Shown: positions 42,569 through 53,748 of the stretch, piece by piece
How the letters are laid out: every line of letters begins with the position of its first letter
Position numbering within the stretch: position 1 is the stretch's first letter
Origin: Microlunatus elymi
GTDB lineage: Bacteria > Actinomycetota > Actinomycetes > Propionibacteriales > Propionibacteriaceae
Reading direction: 5' to 3'
Assembly: GCF_007362775.1 (NCBI RefSeq)
Contig: NZ_CP041692.1
Span: 5,022,001 to 5,086,000, forward strand
Length of the DNA stretch: 64,000 bases
Notes under the pieces: model-generated
The model's database searches: none
Told to the model about the DNA's origin: nothing
What the model saw: only the letters and a program-made list of their open reading frames with translations
Translations under genes and position numbers: made by a program

Positions 42569-43855
42569 TCAACTTTCTTCAGATCCGTTGCGGTACGAGG
42601 AAATCGCGCCCTCGGCGGCAGCCCGGGCGATGTCGCGACGATAGAACGAGCCGTCGAGTTTGATCTTGGCGATCTCGGCGTAGGCCTGATCCCGGGCAGC
42701 GGCAAGATCGTCGCCGAGCCCGACCACGGTCAGCACCCGGCCGCCGGCGCTGACCAATCCGTCCCGGTCGGCGGTGCCGGCATGGAACGCCGGCGCGGCG
42801 AGTTGCTCCAGCCCGGTGATTCGGCGGCCGGTGATCGGCTTCTGCGGGTATCCCTCGGACGCCAGCACGACGCCGACGGCGGCACCTGGCTTCCACCGCA
42901 GCGGCGGGTGTCCGGCCAACTTGCCGGTGGCGGCCGCGTACAGCAATTGCCCCAGCGGGGTGTCGAGCTTTCTCAACAGGGGTTGGGTTTCCGGGTCGCC
43001 GAACCGTACGTTGAACTCGACCACTCGAATGCCGCGGGAGGTCAGTGCCAGACCGGCGTAGAGCAACCCGACGAACGGGCTGCCGCGTCGCGCCAACTCG
43101 TCCACGGTCGGTTGCAACACCGTGTCCAGCACGGTCTGCACCAGATCGTCGGGCGCCCACGGCAGCGGGGTGTAGGCGCCCATCCCGCCGGTGTTCGGCC
43201 CGGCATCGCCGTCGCCGACGCGTTTGAAGTCCTGGGCCGGTTGCATCGGCAACACCGTGCTGCCGTCGCAGATCGCGAACAGACTGACCTCGGGACCGTC
43301 CAGATAGTCCTCGATCACCACTCGCCCGCACTGCGCGGCATGATCAACTGCCGCCTGCAGGTCGTCAGTGACGATCACTCCCTTGCCGGCGGCCAGACCG
43401 TCGTCCTTGACCACGTACGGAGCACCGAACTTCTCCAACGCAGCCCGCACTTCGTCTGCGGAACTGCAGGCAACCGAGTCGGCGGTGGGCACGCCCGCGG
43501 CGGCCATCACGTCCTTGGCGAACTCCTTGCTGCCCTCCAGCCGCGCTGCTGCGCCGCTCGGGCCGAAGCAGGCGATCCCGGCAGCTCGTACCGCGTCGCA
43601 GACCCCGGCGACCAGCGGCGCCTCCGGTCCGACCACGACCAGGTCGACGGCCAACCGGCCGGCCAACTCGGCAACCGCCGAGCCGGAATTCGCATCGACG
43701 GGGTGGTTGGTGGCGACCGCGGCGGTGCCCGGATTGCCCGGTGCCACATGCACCGCACTGACCGCCGGATCGCGGCTGAGCGCGAGCGCGATGGCGTGCT
43801 CCCGTCCACCGTTGCCGACCACCAGCACCGAGATGCGTTCATCGTCCGTCGCCAC
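42569..43855 (-). CDS. purD: Phosphoribosylamine-glycine ligase (GAR synthetase)
   Basis: Joins phosphoribosylamine and glycine using ATP, the second step of purine synthesis. From the GTG at 43855 the protein has 428 residues. VLVVGNGGREHAIALAL at the start, GPEAPLVAGVCDAVRAAGIACFGPSG, the ATP-grasp core APYVVKDDGLAAGKGVIV, the substrate loop PNTGGMGAYTPLPW and RFGDPETQPLL are all present. A longer frame upstream is Arg-rich without family content and is rejected. It is the first gene of the purD-purB pair. The 231-base divergent gap upstream is shared with a substrate-binding lipoprotein gene. Confidence 0.97.
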   Translation of the reverse strand: MATDDERISVLVVGNGGREHAIALALSRDPAVSAVHVAPGNPGTAAVATNHPVDANSGSAVAELAGRLAVDLVVVGPEAPLVAGVCDAVRAAGIACFGPSGAAARLEGSKEFAKDVMAAAGVPTADSVACSSADEVRAALEKFGAPYVVKDDGLAAGKGVIVTDDLQAAVDHAAQCGRVVIEDYLDGPEVSLFAICDGSTVLPMQPAQDFKRVGDGDAGPNTGGMGAYTPLPWAPDDLVQTVLDTVLQPTVDELARRGSPFVGLLYAGLALTSRGIRVVEFNVRFGDPETQPLLRKLDTPLGQLLYAAATGKLAGHPPLRWKPGAAVGVVLASEGYPQKPITGRRITGLEQLAAPAFHAGTADRDGLVSAGGRVLTVVGLGDDLAAARDQAYAEIAKIKLDGSFYRRDIARAAAEGAISSYRNGSEES

Positions 43856-43952
43856 GGCCGGAAGCCTACCGAGCGCGCGGGCAGCGGCAGAATCGATCGG
43901 CGGTCGGCATCGTCGGTCGGGCCACAGGTCACGGTTGATCACGTCTTGGCCA

Positions 43953-43962
43953 CAAACGTTTG
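43953..43962. promoter_or_regulatory. CAAACGTTTG palindrome, LacI-type operator candidate
   Basis: A perfect 10-bp palindrome within CCACAAACGTTTGCAG, the general form of LacI-family operators (AAACGTTT core). It lies in the divergent gap between purD and the substrate-binding protein gene. No LacI-type gene is in the window, so a regulator would act from elsewhere. Confidence 0.4.
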
Positions 43963-44086
43963 CAGACCCGGCGCTCAATCCGTACAGTCAGCCAGAACAG
44001 CAAGGTCTTGGCACACCCTGGGCCCGCTGCCCAGCCGCGCTCCGAGACGGAGCCGCCCGATCACACCGACCAATGGGGGTCGCAAC

Positions 44087-46195
44087 ATGAGTGGTTTCAA
44101 TCGACGCACGCTGCTCTGGTCATCCGCGGTCGTGGCCGGCACGGTCGCCCTGGGGGCCTGCTCCGGCGGCGGATCGGACAACAACCCGACCGGTCAACCC
44201 AGCAACGGCAACTCCGCGTCCAACGGATCGGCAACCAAGCCGTTGCCGAAGCCTGCCAAATACCAACAGGCGCCGAGCCTGGACGGCAAAGGACTGCCGC
44301 CGGTGGAGGAACGGCTGCCGGACAATCCTTACGTCATTCCGCACAAGTGGGTGCAGCCGGGCAAGTACGGCGGCAACCTGAACATGATCACGTTCAGCAG
44401 CTCCGGCGCGGGCTCGGCCGACTCGGATCGGGAGTTCTACTACGGCCACTCGCTGCTGCGCTGGCTGAACGACGGCCAGACGGTCGGTCCGGGCCTGGTC
44501 GAGAGCTGGGAGACCAACGACGACGCCTCCGAGTGGACCTTCCACTTCCGCAAGGGTCTGAAGTGGTCCGACGGCGAGCCCTGGACCACCCAGGACATCC
44601 TGTGGTGGTGGAACGAGTTCGTCCTCAAGCAGAAGATGGCGGTGTCCCCACCGGACGAGGCCCGGTCCGGCAAGGGAACGCTGGCGAAGTTCGACGCGGT
44701 TGACGACGTCACGCTGAAGCTGACCTACGACACACCGGCGCCACTGACGGCCGACCGGCTGGCGGCGTACGTCAACGGCAACATCGGCAAGAACGGTTCC
44801 ATCTGGATGATGCCGAGTCACTATCTGAAGCAGTTCTATCCCGGCACGGGCAAGAACGTGCCCAAGGACTGGGACGTCGTCGGCGGTCTGATGCAGACCA
44901 AGGCCGACTGGCACCGCAACCCCGACTGCCCGACGATGATCGGCTACAAGTGCAAGTCGTTCAACTCCGACAAGGGCGTGGTGCTGGAACGCAACCCGTA
45001 CTACTGGGCGGTGATGCCGAACGGTGATCAACTTCCGTACATCGACGAGGTCCAGTTCACAGTCTTCTCCGACCCCGAGGCCGGCAAACTCCAACTCCAG
45101 CAGGGATCCGTGGACTACTGCCATGGTCCGTTCAACCAGATCACCCTGCAGGACGTCCAAGGTCTGCGCGATTCGGCGGACAAGGCCGGCACCGAGGTGA
45201 TCTTGTGGGACAGCGGATCGGGCACGGGCTCGATCTTCTTCTTCAACTACGACTACATCGACGACGACCTCCGGGCGCTGATTCGTGAGCCGAAGTTCCG
45301 CCAGGCCATCTCGTACGCGTTCGACCGGGACGCAGTGCAGAAGTCCGTCTACTTCAACACCGGGGAGAAGACCACCGGCACCCATGGCACGAAGGCGGCC
45401 GAGTTCCTGGTCAACGACACCGGCAAGAAGCTGTATCAGCAGTGGCGGGACGCCTACGTCGCCCACGACCCGGAGAAGGCGAAGCAGCTGCTCGACGAGC
45501 TCGGAGTCAAGGACACCGACGGCGACGGGATGCGGGAGCTGCCGAGCGGCAAGAAGCTCAAGCTGCGGATCGACTACTCGGCCGATCAGTCGCCGGAGCA
45601 CACCGCAAAGGACAACCAGCTCGTCGCCGACCTCAAGGCGGTCGGCTTGGAGATGACCCGCAATCCCGTTCCACCACAGGCATTCAACGACCAGTGGATG
45701 ACCGGAAAGCTGATGGCACACTCCAACTGGGAGATCTCGAACGTCGGCATCTCGCTGATCCAGCCGATGTGGTTGGTGCCGATCGAGTACACCCGCTGGG
45801 CGCCGTTGGAAGGTCAGTGGTACCAGCAACTGGGCACCGGCACCAACGACAAGGAGACCGACGTCGACCCGTGGAAGCGGCACCCACCGCGGATGGAGGC
45901 CGAGAAGGACGGCCCGGTGGCCAAGCTGTGGGATCTCTACAATCGCGCCCGGGTCGAGCCGGACAAGCAACGCCAGTACGAGCTGGTCTGGGAGATCGAG
46001 AAGATCCACATCTCGGACGGACCGTTCTTCATGGGCTGTGTCGCCAACTACCCGCAGGTCATCGTTGCCAAGAAGGATCTCGGCAACATTCCCCGCAAGG
46101 AGAATCTCGCCACCGGCGGCCTGGTGAACCCGTGGGGCCACCCGACCCCGGCGGTGTACGACCCGGAGTGCTACTACTGGAAGACGCAGTCTTGA
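44087..46195 (+). CDS. Large ABC-transporter substrate-binding lipoprotein (SBP_bac_5), orphan
   Basis: The 702-residue protein begins MSGFNRRTLLWSSAVVAGTVALGAC, a lipoprotein (possibly Tat-type, twin Arg 6-7) signal with the lipidated Cys25 in the LGAC lipobox. A Gly/Ser/Asn-rich linker (26-50) leads into a family 5 solute-binding fold: GLVESWETNDDASEWTFHFRKGLKWSDGEPWTTQDI is its main signature. Such proteins bind peptides or oligosaccharides. At ~700 residues it is longer than typical DppA/OppA (~540). A Ca-loop-like DTDGDGMREL is present, as in some members. The ATG at 44087 has GGGGGT upstream. No permease or ATPase is adjacent, so its transporter is encoded elsewhere. Confidence 0.9.
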   Translation: MSGFNRRTLLWSSAVVAGTVALGACSGGGSDNNPTGQPSNGNSASNGSATKPLPKPAKYQQAPSLDGKGLPPVEERLPDNPYVIPHKWVQPGKYGGNLNMITFSSSGAGSADSDREFYYGHSLLRWLNDGQTVGPGLVESWETNDDASEWTFHFRKGLKWSDGEPWTTQDILWWWNEFVLKQKMAVSPPDEARSGKGTLAKFDAVDDVTLKLTYDTPAPLTADRLAAYVNGNIGKNGSIWMMPSHYLKQFYPGTGKNVPKDWDVVGGLMQTKADWHRNPDCPTMIGYKCKSFNSDKGVVLERNPYYWAVMPNGDQLPYIDEVQFTVFSDPEAGKLQLQQGSVDYCHGPFNQITLQDVQGLRDSADKAGTEVILWDSGSGTGSIFFFNYDYIDDDLRALIREPKFRQAISYAFDRDAVQKSVYFNTGEKTTGTHGTKAAEFLVNDTGKKLYQQWRDAYVAHDPEKAKQLLDELGVKDTDGDGMRELPSGKKLKLRIDYSADQSPEHTAKDNQLVADLKAVGLEMTRNPVPPQAFNDQWMTGKLMAHSNWEISNVGISLIQPMWLVPIEYTRWAPLEGQWYQQLGTGTNDKETDVDPWKRHPPRMEAEKDGPVAKLWDLYNRARVEPDKQRQYELVWEIEKIHISDGPFFMGCVANYPQVIVAKKDLGNIPRKENLATGGLVNPWGHPTPAVYDPECYYWKTQS

Positions 46196-46200
46196 TACGC

Positions 46201-46390
46201 GGTCGAGTCGCTGCAGCTGCCGCGATCTAGGTTGGCGGCTTGCGTTGCGGGGACAGTCCCCGCACCCCTTACCTCGGGTGCGTCCACAGACTCGTCGCGC
46301 CGGCACCTCCGCTACGCTGCGGTGCCGGTCTCGCGCTGGGGCGCTCGGCGGGCGTTCAATTCGACCTTCAAGCGATCGAGGCGCGGCAGC
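46201..46390 (+). repeat. Dispersed ~150-bp intergenic repeat, copy 3
   Basis: Shares an ordered series of blocks with 1595-1780: GCGGTCGAG, TGCCGC, GTTGGCGGCT, CCCCGCACCCC, CCTCCGCT-CGCT, GCCGGTCTCGCGCTGG and GCGCTC. It begins six bases after the SBP stop codon. Confidence 0.65.
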
Positions 46391-46568
46391 GGGGCCCGGC
46401 TTGTCGAGGGACCAGAAGGGTGGCCGAGTTGCGGTCCAAGGCGCGGGCGATGGGCCTGCCGGCGCCGATGAATGTGCCTGCAAGATGGCTGCGAATTTCG
46501 CCGGAACGGGTGCTTCTCGCCGGCAGATCCCGGCTGGCTCGGTGAGCGACGGCGCTGAGAGCTAGCGA

Positions 46569-46647
46569 ACCCTGAGATTGAGGCGCCAGTTGGGCATTTC
46601 GGCGTTCTGGAGCCCGAATTCGCGAACTGGCGCCTCATCCTCAGGGT
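46569..46647. terminator. Long hairpin downstream of purA
   Basis: The 23-bp arms ACCCTGAGATTGAGGCGCC... (46569-46591) and ...GGCGCCTCATCCTCAGGGT (46625-46647) pair with two mismatches around a 33-base loop that starts GGGCATTTCGGCG. It lies 30-108 bases past the purA stop and faces the convergent SBP gene. No T-run. Confidence 0.55.
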
Positions 46648-46676
46648 CAGAGGCTATACCTCGACCGCGTATTCAG

Positions 46677-48032
<1,356 letters not shown>

Positions 48033-48071
48033 CTAGAGGATCACTCGGGCATGGATCGCGACCGCGCGAAC

Positions 48072-48515
48072 CTACCCGGCCAGTTCGCGGTACGCGGTCT
48101 CCGACGAGTCGCGCAGGAATTGAGAGCAGCGGTCCTGTTCCTCGGCCTCGCCGATCCGACCGGCCGCCACCGACAACGCCCAGAGCGCGCGCAGGAAGCC
48201 ACGGTTGGGTTCGTGCTCCCACGGCACCGGGCCGGAACCGCGCCAGCCCGCGCGGCGCAGTGCGTCCAACCCGCGGTGATAGCCGGTCCTGGCATAGGCG
48301 TACGCGATCAGAGTTTCGGCCGGGGTATCGGCAGCCAGCGACCGTTCGGCGAGGATCGCCCAGCCCAAGCTGGAGGCCGGATGCGCGCTGACGATCTCGA
48401 CCACCCGTTCCGGACTCGCCGAGGCCAGTTCGGCGGCGGCGATATCGGTGGGCAGCTCGGTCTGCGGTACGCCGGCCGCGTGGGCCAGCAGGTTGCGATG
48501 CGTCGGCTCGGTCAC
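48072..48515 (-). CDS. DUF3151 domain protein
   Basis: The 147-residue soluble protein contains the DUF3151 hallmark block: AYARTGYHRGLDALRRAGWRGSGPVPWEHEPNRGFLRALWALSVAAGRIGEAEEQDRC, then QFLRDSSETAYREL. It resembles a helical repeat (TPR-like) protein. The function is unknown. In actinobacteria this gene typically sits between purA and fba, as here. The GTG at 48515 is the family start. A TTCGACAGGCTCAGGA repeat lies in the gap upstream, before the corA stop. Confidence 0.88.
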   Translation of the reverse strand: MTEPTHRNLLAHAAGVPQTELPTDIAAAELASASPERVVEIVSAHPASSLGWAILAERSLAADTPAETLIAYAYARTGYHRGLDALRRAGWRGSGPVPWEHEPNRGFLRALWALSVAAGRIGEAEEQDRCSQFLRDSSETAYRELAG

Positions 48516-48572
48516 GGGGCCATCCTGCCAGCAGCGTTGGGAAGTCTGGATCCGTGGTTGGGTTGAAGGTCC

Positions 48573-48588
48573 TTCGACAGGCTCAGGA
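48573..48588. repeat. TTCGACAGGCTCAGGA dispersed repeat
   Basis: One copy of the dispersed repeat (G variant) in the gap between corA and DUF3151. Confidence 0.65.
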
Positions 48589-48628
48589 CTCTTGGCCAGA
48601 TCGCGTCGCGCCGTACTCAGCAGCCTGG

Positions 48629-49618
48629 TCAGATCCAGGACTTGCGGCGGAAGACGACGTACAGGATCACTGCGGCGACGATCATCAGGGCCAGGTAGAC
48701 GATGAAGCCGACGGTGGTGTCCTGCAGCCAGAAGTGCACGTTCATGCCGACGAAACCGGTGACCAGGGTGGGCACGGCGAGGATGCCTGCCCAGCCGCTG
48801 AGCTTCTTCATCACGTCCGACATCCGGGCGTTGTCCAACGCCAGGCTGGTGTCGAAGATCGTCTGCAGACTGTCGCCGAGGACCGCGACCGTGCTCGCCA
48901 CCCGGTCGCCGTGATCAAGGATCAGCGTCCACCGCCGGGTGTCGATCTCGGTCATGTCCGCGGCACTGTCCAGCAGGTCCTGCATCGCTTCTCGGGTCGG
49001 ATCGGCAACCCGACGCAATTCGGTCACCGCGCGCCGCAGCCGGAACGCGTCCAACTTCCCATCCCGGCTGAGCGGATCACCACCGAACAGTTGCTCGGCC
49101 AACTGATCGCTGGCCGCCTCCAGCTCGACTGCGATGTCAGCCAGTTGACTGATCACGTAGTCGATCACATGCCGGGCCGCGCCCTCGGCACCCACCGCAG
49201 CCAACCGCTTGCTCGCAGCCGCCAGCATCCGGGCCAGTTCGCTGCCGTACTGATCATCGACCAGAACGATCATGATCTGCTCGGCGATGATCAAGGAGAC
49301 GTCGTTGCCGACCAGTTCCCGGCCCTGCAGCCGAACGGCCCGTAACCGGACCAGTCGAGTGCCGTCGATCTCGGCGAACCGCACCCGGTGGCCGGGCTTC
49401 AGCAGCTCGGCGAGGATCAGTTCGTCCAAGCCGAGCATCCGGACCAGTCGGCGCAGATCTCCCGTTTCGGTACGAGGTGCGATCGCCCAGGCCGACGCGT
49501 CGCCGTTCTGCTGCAACACGTCGGCCAGGTCGTCACCGTGTACGTCGTGGGCGATGATCCGATCGCCGATCCACACCTGACTCAGATCGACCGGACGACT
49601 CGCCAGGACGTCACTCAT
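48629..49618 (-). CDS. corA: CorA-type magnesium/divalent cation transporter
   Basis: The 329-residue protein has a large cytoplasmic N-terminal funnel domain with long helices (about residues 100-265). Two C-terminal membrane helices follow; the first ends in the pore signature GMN (FVGMNVHF) and the second is VGFIVYLALMIVAAVILYVVF, with a basic end (RRKSW). CorA pentamers import Mg2+. The ATG at 49618 has GGAG directly upstream; a TTG two codons earlier is possible. It lies between DUF3151 and fba. In M. tuberculosis the comparable position beside fba holds an MgtE-type magnesium transporter, so the linkage may reflect a shared need for magnesium supply. Confidence 0.92.
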   Translation of the reverse strand: MSDVLASRPVDLSQVWIGDRIIAHDVHGDDLADVLQQNGDASAWAIAPRTETGDLRRLVRMLGLDELILAELLKPGHRVRFAEIDGTRLVRLRAVRLQGRELVGNDVSLIIAEQIMIVLVDDQYGSELARMLAAASKRLAAVGAEGAARHVIDYVISQLADIAVELEAASDQLAEQLFGGDPLSRDGKLDAFRLRRAVTELRRVADPTREAMQDLLDSAADMTEIDTRRWTLILDHGDRVASTVAVLGDSLQTIFDTSLALDNARMSDVMKKLSGWAGILAVPTLVTGFVGMNVHFWLQDTTVGFIVYLALMIVAAVILYVVFRRKSWI

Positions 49619-49732
49619 CTCCAACGGGGCATCTCCATGATCAAGTACGCGATTCCATGATCAACTACGTTCGGTCCCATGATCGCCACGGCCGGGTTCA
49701 CCGCACGCGACACTGACCGGACGACGCCATGA
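49619..49732. repeat. Short cluster of CCATGATCAA motifs
   Basis: CCATGATCAA occurs at 49636 and 49656 and, with a single-base change (CCATGATCGC), at 49678. A further CCATGATCAACTG at 49728 overlaps the fba stop codon. The first two are spaced 20 bases apart, like a small tandem array. It lies between corA and fba. Confidence 0.55.
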
Positions 49733-50758
<1,026 letters not shown>

Positions 50759-50837
50759 GGACGATCCCTTCGAGTGTTGCTTCGTTGCTTCGCCGACAGT
50801 CTTCCACGGCTGAGCCGCAGACGATGAACGGCGTGTC

Positions 50838-51383
50838 CTAACTGTCCAGCTCGCCGAGATCGACGCCGAACCGGCCGCCGGAGTAGGCACGCGCGGCAGT
50901 GTCCAAACTGGCCGGCCGGACCGGCAACTGCTCCAACGGCAGGGACACACTGGCGCCGTCGTGCCGGGTTGCCCGCAGCACCGGGCCGCCGGGCCAGGAG
51001 CCCTTCGCAGCGGCCAGCGATTCCAACTCGGTCCAGGCGATCGACGCGCCCGCCAATTCGACTCCGGTGCGATCGATCCGCAGGGCGAGACCGGTACCGA
51101 CTCCGGCGGCTGCTCGCTGGGCGGCGCGGTAGCCGATCACCATCGCAACCACCCAGCCGATGCCGGCCAACAGCACCAGGCCGTAGATGATGATCATCGG
51201 CAACGGGTTGGCGATGAACCGGTCCCGCTGCCAGATGAAGATCACGATCAAGATCACGATGCTGATGCCGAGGCTGATCAGCCGGCTGCGTACCATCCCA
51301 CGCCACCGGTCGACCCGCGCCCTGGTCTCGGTGCCGTCGTATTCCACGGACAGTTCGTCGATGACTCCGCTCACCCGGCCCAT
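50838..51383 (-). CDS. Membrane protein with two helices and a C-terminal soluble domain
   Basis: The 181-residue protein has an N-terminal cytoplasmic part (1-33), two membrane helices at about 34-51 and 61-85, and a ~95-residue C-terminal domain. That domain contains ALRIDRTGVELAGASIAWTELESLAAAKGSWPGGPVLRATRHDGASVSLPLEQLPV, whose strand pattern resembles a bacterial PH-like (DUF304/YdbS-type) domain, though I am not sure. No catalytic residues are apparent. It lies between fba and the GntR gene on the minus strand. Function unknown. Confidence 0.78.
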   Translation of the reverse strand: MGRVSGVIDELSVEYDGTETRARVDRWRGMVRSRLISLGISIVILIVIFIWQRDRFIANPLPMIIIYGLVLLAGIGWVVAMVIGYRAAQRAAAGVGTGLALRIDRTGVELAGASIAWTELESLAAAKGSWPGGPVLRATRHDGASVSLPLEQLPVRPASLDTAARAYSGGRFGVDLGELDS

Positions 51384-51446
51384 TCTGACCTACCGAGCCG
51401 GTCGGGTCGGCGCGGATCTTCGCGGCGCGCGAGTTCTCCCGACGCG

Positions 51447-52241
51447 TCAGTTCTCCCGGGCGCCGCGCGGGGTGATCGCCATGTGGATGCGGTACCGGTC
51501 GGCGCGATAGGCCGACGACGACATCTCGATCACCTGGTTGCCGGCGTAGGTGACTCGCTCCTGCACGAGCAGCGGGGCCCGCTTCGCGATGCCGAGAATC
51601 CTTGCCTGGTGGGCATCCGCGGCTTCGGCACGTACGGTCTGCTCACCGCTGGTGACCACCACCCCGTACTCGTGCGCGAACACGTCGTAGAGCGAACCGA
51701 GCTCGCGGTCGAGCAGGCCGGGGAAGAGCGCCGCCGGGTAGTAACCCACCTCGTACGCCATCGGGGTGCCGTCCGCGGTCCGCAGCCGCTCGACCCTGAT
51801 CACCGCCCGCTTGGGCCGGATCCGCAGCGCGTAGGCGACGTCGTCGGACGCGAACTCCTCGGCCGCCGACAGCACCACCGTCGCCGGGATCAGGCCGCGG
51901 TCGCGCATCTCCCGCGAGAACGAGGTCAGGTGCAGCCGAGAGTCGACCTGCGGTCCGGTGACGTAGGTGCCCTTGCCGTGCACCCGTTCCAACGCGCCGG
52001 CCTCGACCAGATCGGCGATGGCCTGCCGGACCGTCACCCGGCTCACCCCCAGGCGGGTGACGAGGACGCGTTCGGACGGGATGGCGTCGCCGGGATGCAA
52101 CTCGGAGTCGATCAATCGCTCCAGGATCTCCCGGACCTGGGCGCGTTTGGTCGGGGCGGGACCGGCCGGCCGGTCGACCCGGTAGCGCTCGACGAATCCG
52201 TCGGAGTTGCTGACCTCGCTGAACGACACGTCGTCGGGCAC
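51447..52241 (-). CDS. GntR/HutC-type transcriptional regulator
   Basis: The 264-residue protein has a winged helix-turn-helix at about 28-95 (VREILERLIDSELHPGDAIPSERVLVTRLGVSRVTVRQAIADLVEAGALERVHGKGTYV), which is GntR. A UTRA ligand-binding domain at about 115-255 includes FSREMRDRGLIPATVVLS and ERLRTADGTPMAYEVGYYP. The GTG at 52241 has a perfect AAGGAGG six to eight bases upstream; the longer frame to 52400 is rejected. It is divergent from a glucosamine-phosphate SIS protein gene, the arrangement seen for DasR/NagR-type amino-sugar regulators. Glucosamine 6-phosphate or GlcNAc 6-phosphate is a plausible effector. Confidence 0.9.
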   Translation of the reverse strand: MPDDVSFSEVSNSDGFVERYRVDRPAGPAPTKRAQVREILERLIDSELHPGDAIPSERVLVTRLGVSRVTVRQAIADLVEAGALERVHGKGTYVTGPQVDSRLHLTSFSREMRDRGLIPATVVLSAAEEFASDDVAYALRIRPKRAVIRVERLRTADGTPMAYEVGYYPAALFPGLLDRELGSLYDVFAHEYGVVVTSGEQTVRAEAADAHQARILGIAKRAPLLVQERVTYAGNQVIEMSSSAYRADRYRIHMAITPRGAREN

Positions 52242-52412
52242 GTCGCTCCCTCCTTTGCTCTGCTCTGCTCGGCGCGTCGCCTGCCGCGTTGCTTGCCGCC
52301 GATGCGGGTTTGCGACGGCCGAAGACTCGGTGCTGAGGTCCCATCCGGATCCACCGGAAAGAGCCTGTCGACCCCTGACACCACGACCCGGGTCGACCAT
52401 TACGATGATGGC

Positions 52413-52438
52413 GGTCCGCTAGACCAGTCCATACCAGT
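52413..52438. promoter_or_regulatory. DasR/NagR-like operator candidate
   Basis: GGTCCGCTAGACC is an imperfect dyad (GGTC/GACC), followed by the repeated half site AGACCAGT (52421) and ATACCAGT (52431). NagR/DasR sites have the core TGGTCTAGACCA, which the half sites resemble. It lies between the divergent GntR and SIS genes, just before the SIS ribosome-binding site. Confidence 0.4.
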
Positions 52439-52454
52439 ATGACGGAGGGTATTC

Positions 52455-53597
52455 GTGCCCAACAACACCGATGCGCCCGACGCTGCAGCCAACACACCTG
52501 CAGCCGACCCCACAGCAGACAACGGGGTTGGGCCATCGACGAACGATGCGCAGACGCTGATGTCTGCCGAGATCGGCGAGCAGCCCGCGGCACTGGAGGC
52601 GACCCTGGCCGGGTTGCTGCCGATGCGCCCGCGGATCGCGCAGTTGGCGGGCGGCCGCAAACGGGTGTTGCTGGTGGCGCGAGGCTCCAGCGACAACGCG
52701 GCCATCTACGGCCGTTACCTGGCCGAACTGCATGCCGGCATCTCGGCCTCGTTGGCCGCGCCCTCGGTGGCCACGCTGTACGACGCCCGGGTCGATCTGT
52801 CGGACACGCTGGCCATCTGCGTCAGCCAGTCCGGTTCGACCACCGAGATCGTCGAGACACTCGAATGGACGCGGCGCTGCGGAGCGATCACGATCGCGAT
52901 CACCAACGTGGAGGACTCGCCGCTGGCCAGTGCTGCGGATCTGGCGTTGATCACCCGCGCCGGGATCGAGCGCGCGGTGCCGGCGACCAAGTCGTACACC
53001 ACTCAGGTGGCCGCGTTGGCAGTCGCGATGGACGCGCTGGCCACTTCGGCGGGGAAGAAAGGCTTGCTGGACAAGGAATTCAGCCAGATCGGTGATCATG
53101 CTCGGGCGATGCTGGCGACCCCGGCCGAGACGCTGGACGCGATGGCCGGCGCACTGGCCGAGGTGGACGAAGTGCTGACCAGTGGCCGGGGCATCGCCTT
53201 CGGCACCACCCTGGAGACCGCGCTGAAGCTGGAAGAAACCTGCCTTCGGCCGGTACGAGGGTTGTCCTATGCCGACCTGAAACACGGCCCGATCGCCATT
53301 GTTGATCATGAACTGCTGACCGTCCTGGTGGCCGGTCCGAGCGGTCCGACCGTGCCCGGGCTGACCGAGCTGGCCGGAACCGTACGGGAGAAGCACAGCA
53401 TGGTGCTCGGCATCGGCGGCGACGAGGAATTCCGCTCGGCTTGCGATCTGGCCGTTCCGGGCCCCGACGCCAGTGAGATCTTGGCGCCGCTGACCCTGAT
53501 CATTCCTGCCCAGCTGATCGTCGAACGCCTGGCCCACAAGCTCGGCTTGAACCCGGACGTCCCGCGCGGACTGCGCAAAGTCACCCAGACCGACTGA
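52455..53597 (+). CDS. SIS-domain protein, probable glucosamine-6-phosphate deaminase (NagB-II-like)
   Basis: The 380-residue protein has two SIS domains as in the isomerase half of GlmS but no glutaminase domain. An Ala/Asn-rich N-terminal tail (1-40) leads into ARGSSDNAA (75-83), the phosphosugar-binding VSQSGSTTEIVE (123-134), the second domain with SGRGIAFGTTLETALKLEETC, SYADLKHGPIAIVD, and the C-terminal NPDVPRGLRKVTQTD. Proteins of this type deaminate or isomerise glucosamine 6-phosphate. The GTG at 52455 has GGAGGG upstream. It is divergent from and probably controlled by the GntR gene. An E/F-type hairpin follows. Confidence 0.87.
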   Translation: MPNNTDAPDAAANTPAADPTADNGVGPSTNDAQTLMSAEIGEQPAALEATLAGLLPMRPRIAQLAGGRKRVLLVARGSSDNAAIYGRYLAELHAGISASLAAPSVATLYDARVDLSDTLAICVSQSGSTTEIVETLEWTRRCGAITIAITNVEDSPLASAADLALITRAGIERAVPATKSYTTQVAALAVAMDALATSAGKKGLLDKEFSQIGDHARAMLATPAETLDAMAGALAEVDEVLTSGRGIAFGTTLETALKLEETCLRPVRGLSYADLKHGPIAIVDHELLTVLVAGPSGPTVPGLTELAGTVREKHSMVLGIGGDEEFRSACDLAVPGPDASEILAPLTLIIPAQLIVERLAHKLGLNPDVPRGLRKVTQTD

Positions 53598-53634
53598 GCC
53601 ACCTGCGTACGCCCCTGCGACTCCCCCGCAGCCT

Positions 53635-53733
53635 CAGCCGCGCGCAACAGTTACCCCCGCGCGCGGAATATCCGGTGCGGGAGAAGGTTTCGCGCGCGGC
53701 CGTGTGGAGGCCCGGAGATTTCGCGCGCGGCTG
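53635..53733. terminator. Hairpin family element after the SIS gene
   Basis: CAGCCGCGCGC (53635-53645) pairs with GCGCGCGGCTG (53723-53733), with an internal GCGCGCGG repeat between. The element closely resembles the one at 59519-59586, including TTCGG directly after the second arm. It lies between convergent genes and follows the SIS gene stop by about 37 bases. Confidence 0.5.
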
Positions 53734-53748
53734 TTCGGGGCGCGTTGG

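Larger units (their letters stand above)
46196..46676. other. Intergenic stretch with dispersed repeat and long hairpin
   Basis: Lies between convergent SBP and purA genes. It starts with a copy of the dispersed ~150-bp repeat (46201-46390). A segment at about 46465-46490 matches, in inverted orientation, 1868-1900 (GCCATCT, GGCACATTC, TCGGC). The hairpin at 46569-46647 comes last, just before the purA stop. No gene is visible. Confidence 0.6.

Noticed and set aside
44120-46483. A 787-codon open frame on the minus strand opposite the large binding lipoprotein
   Set aside because: It is a mirror of a well-supported gene, has no family motif, and reads through repeats at its upstream end. High GC makes such antisense frames common.
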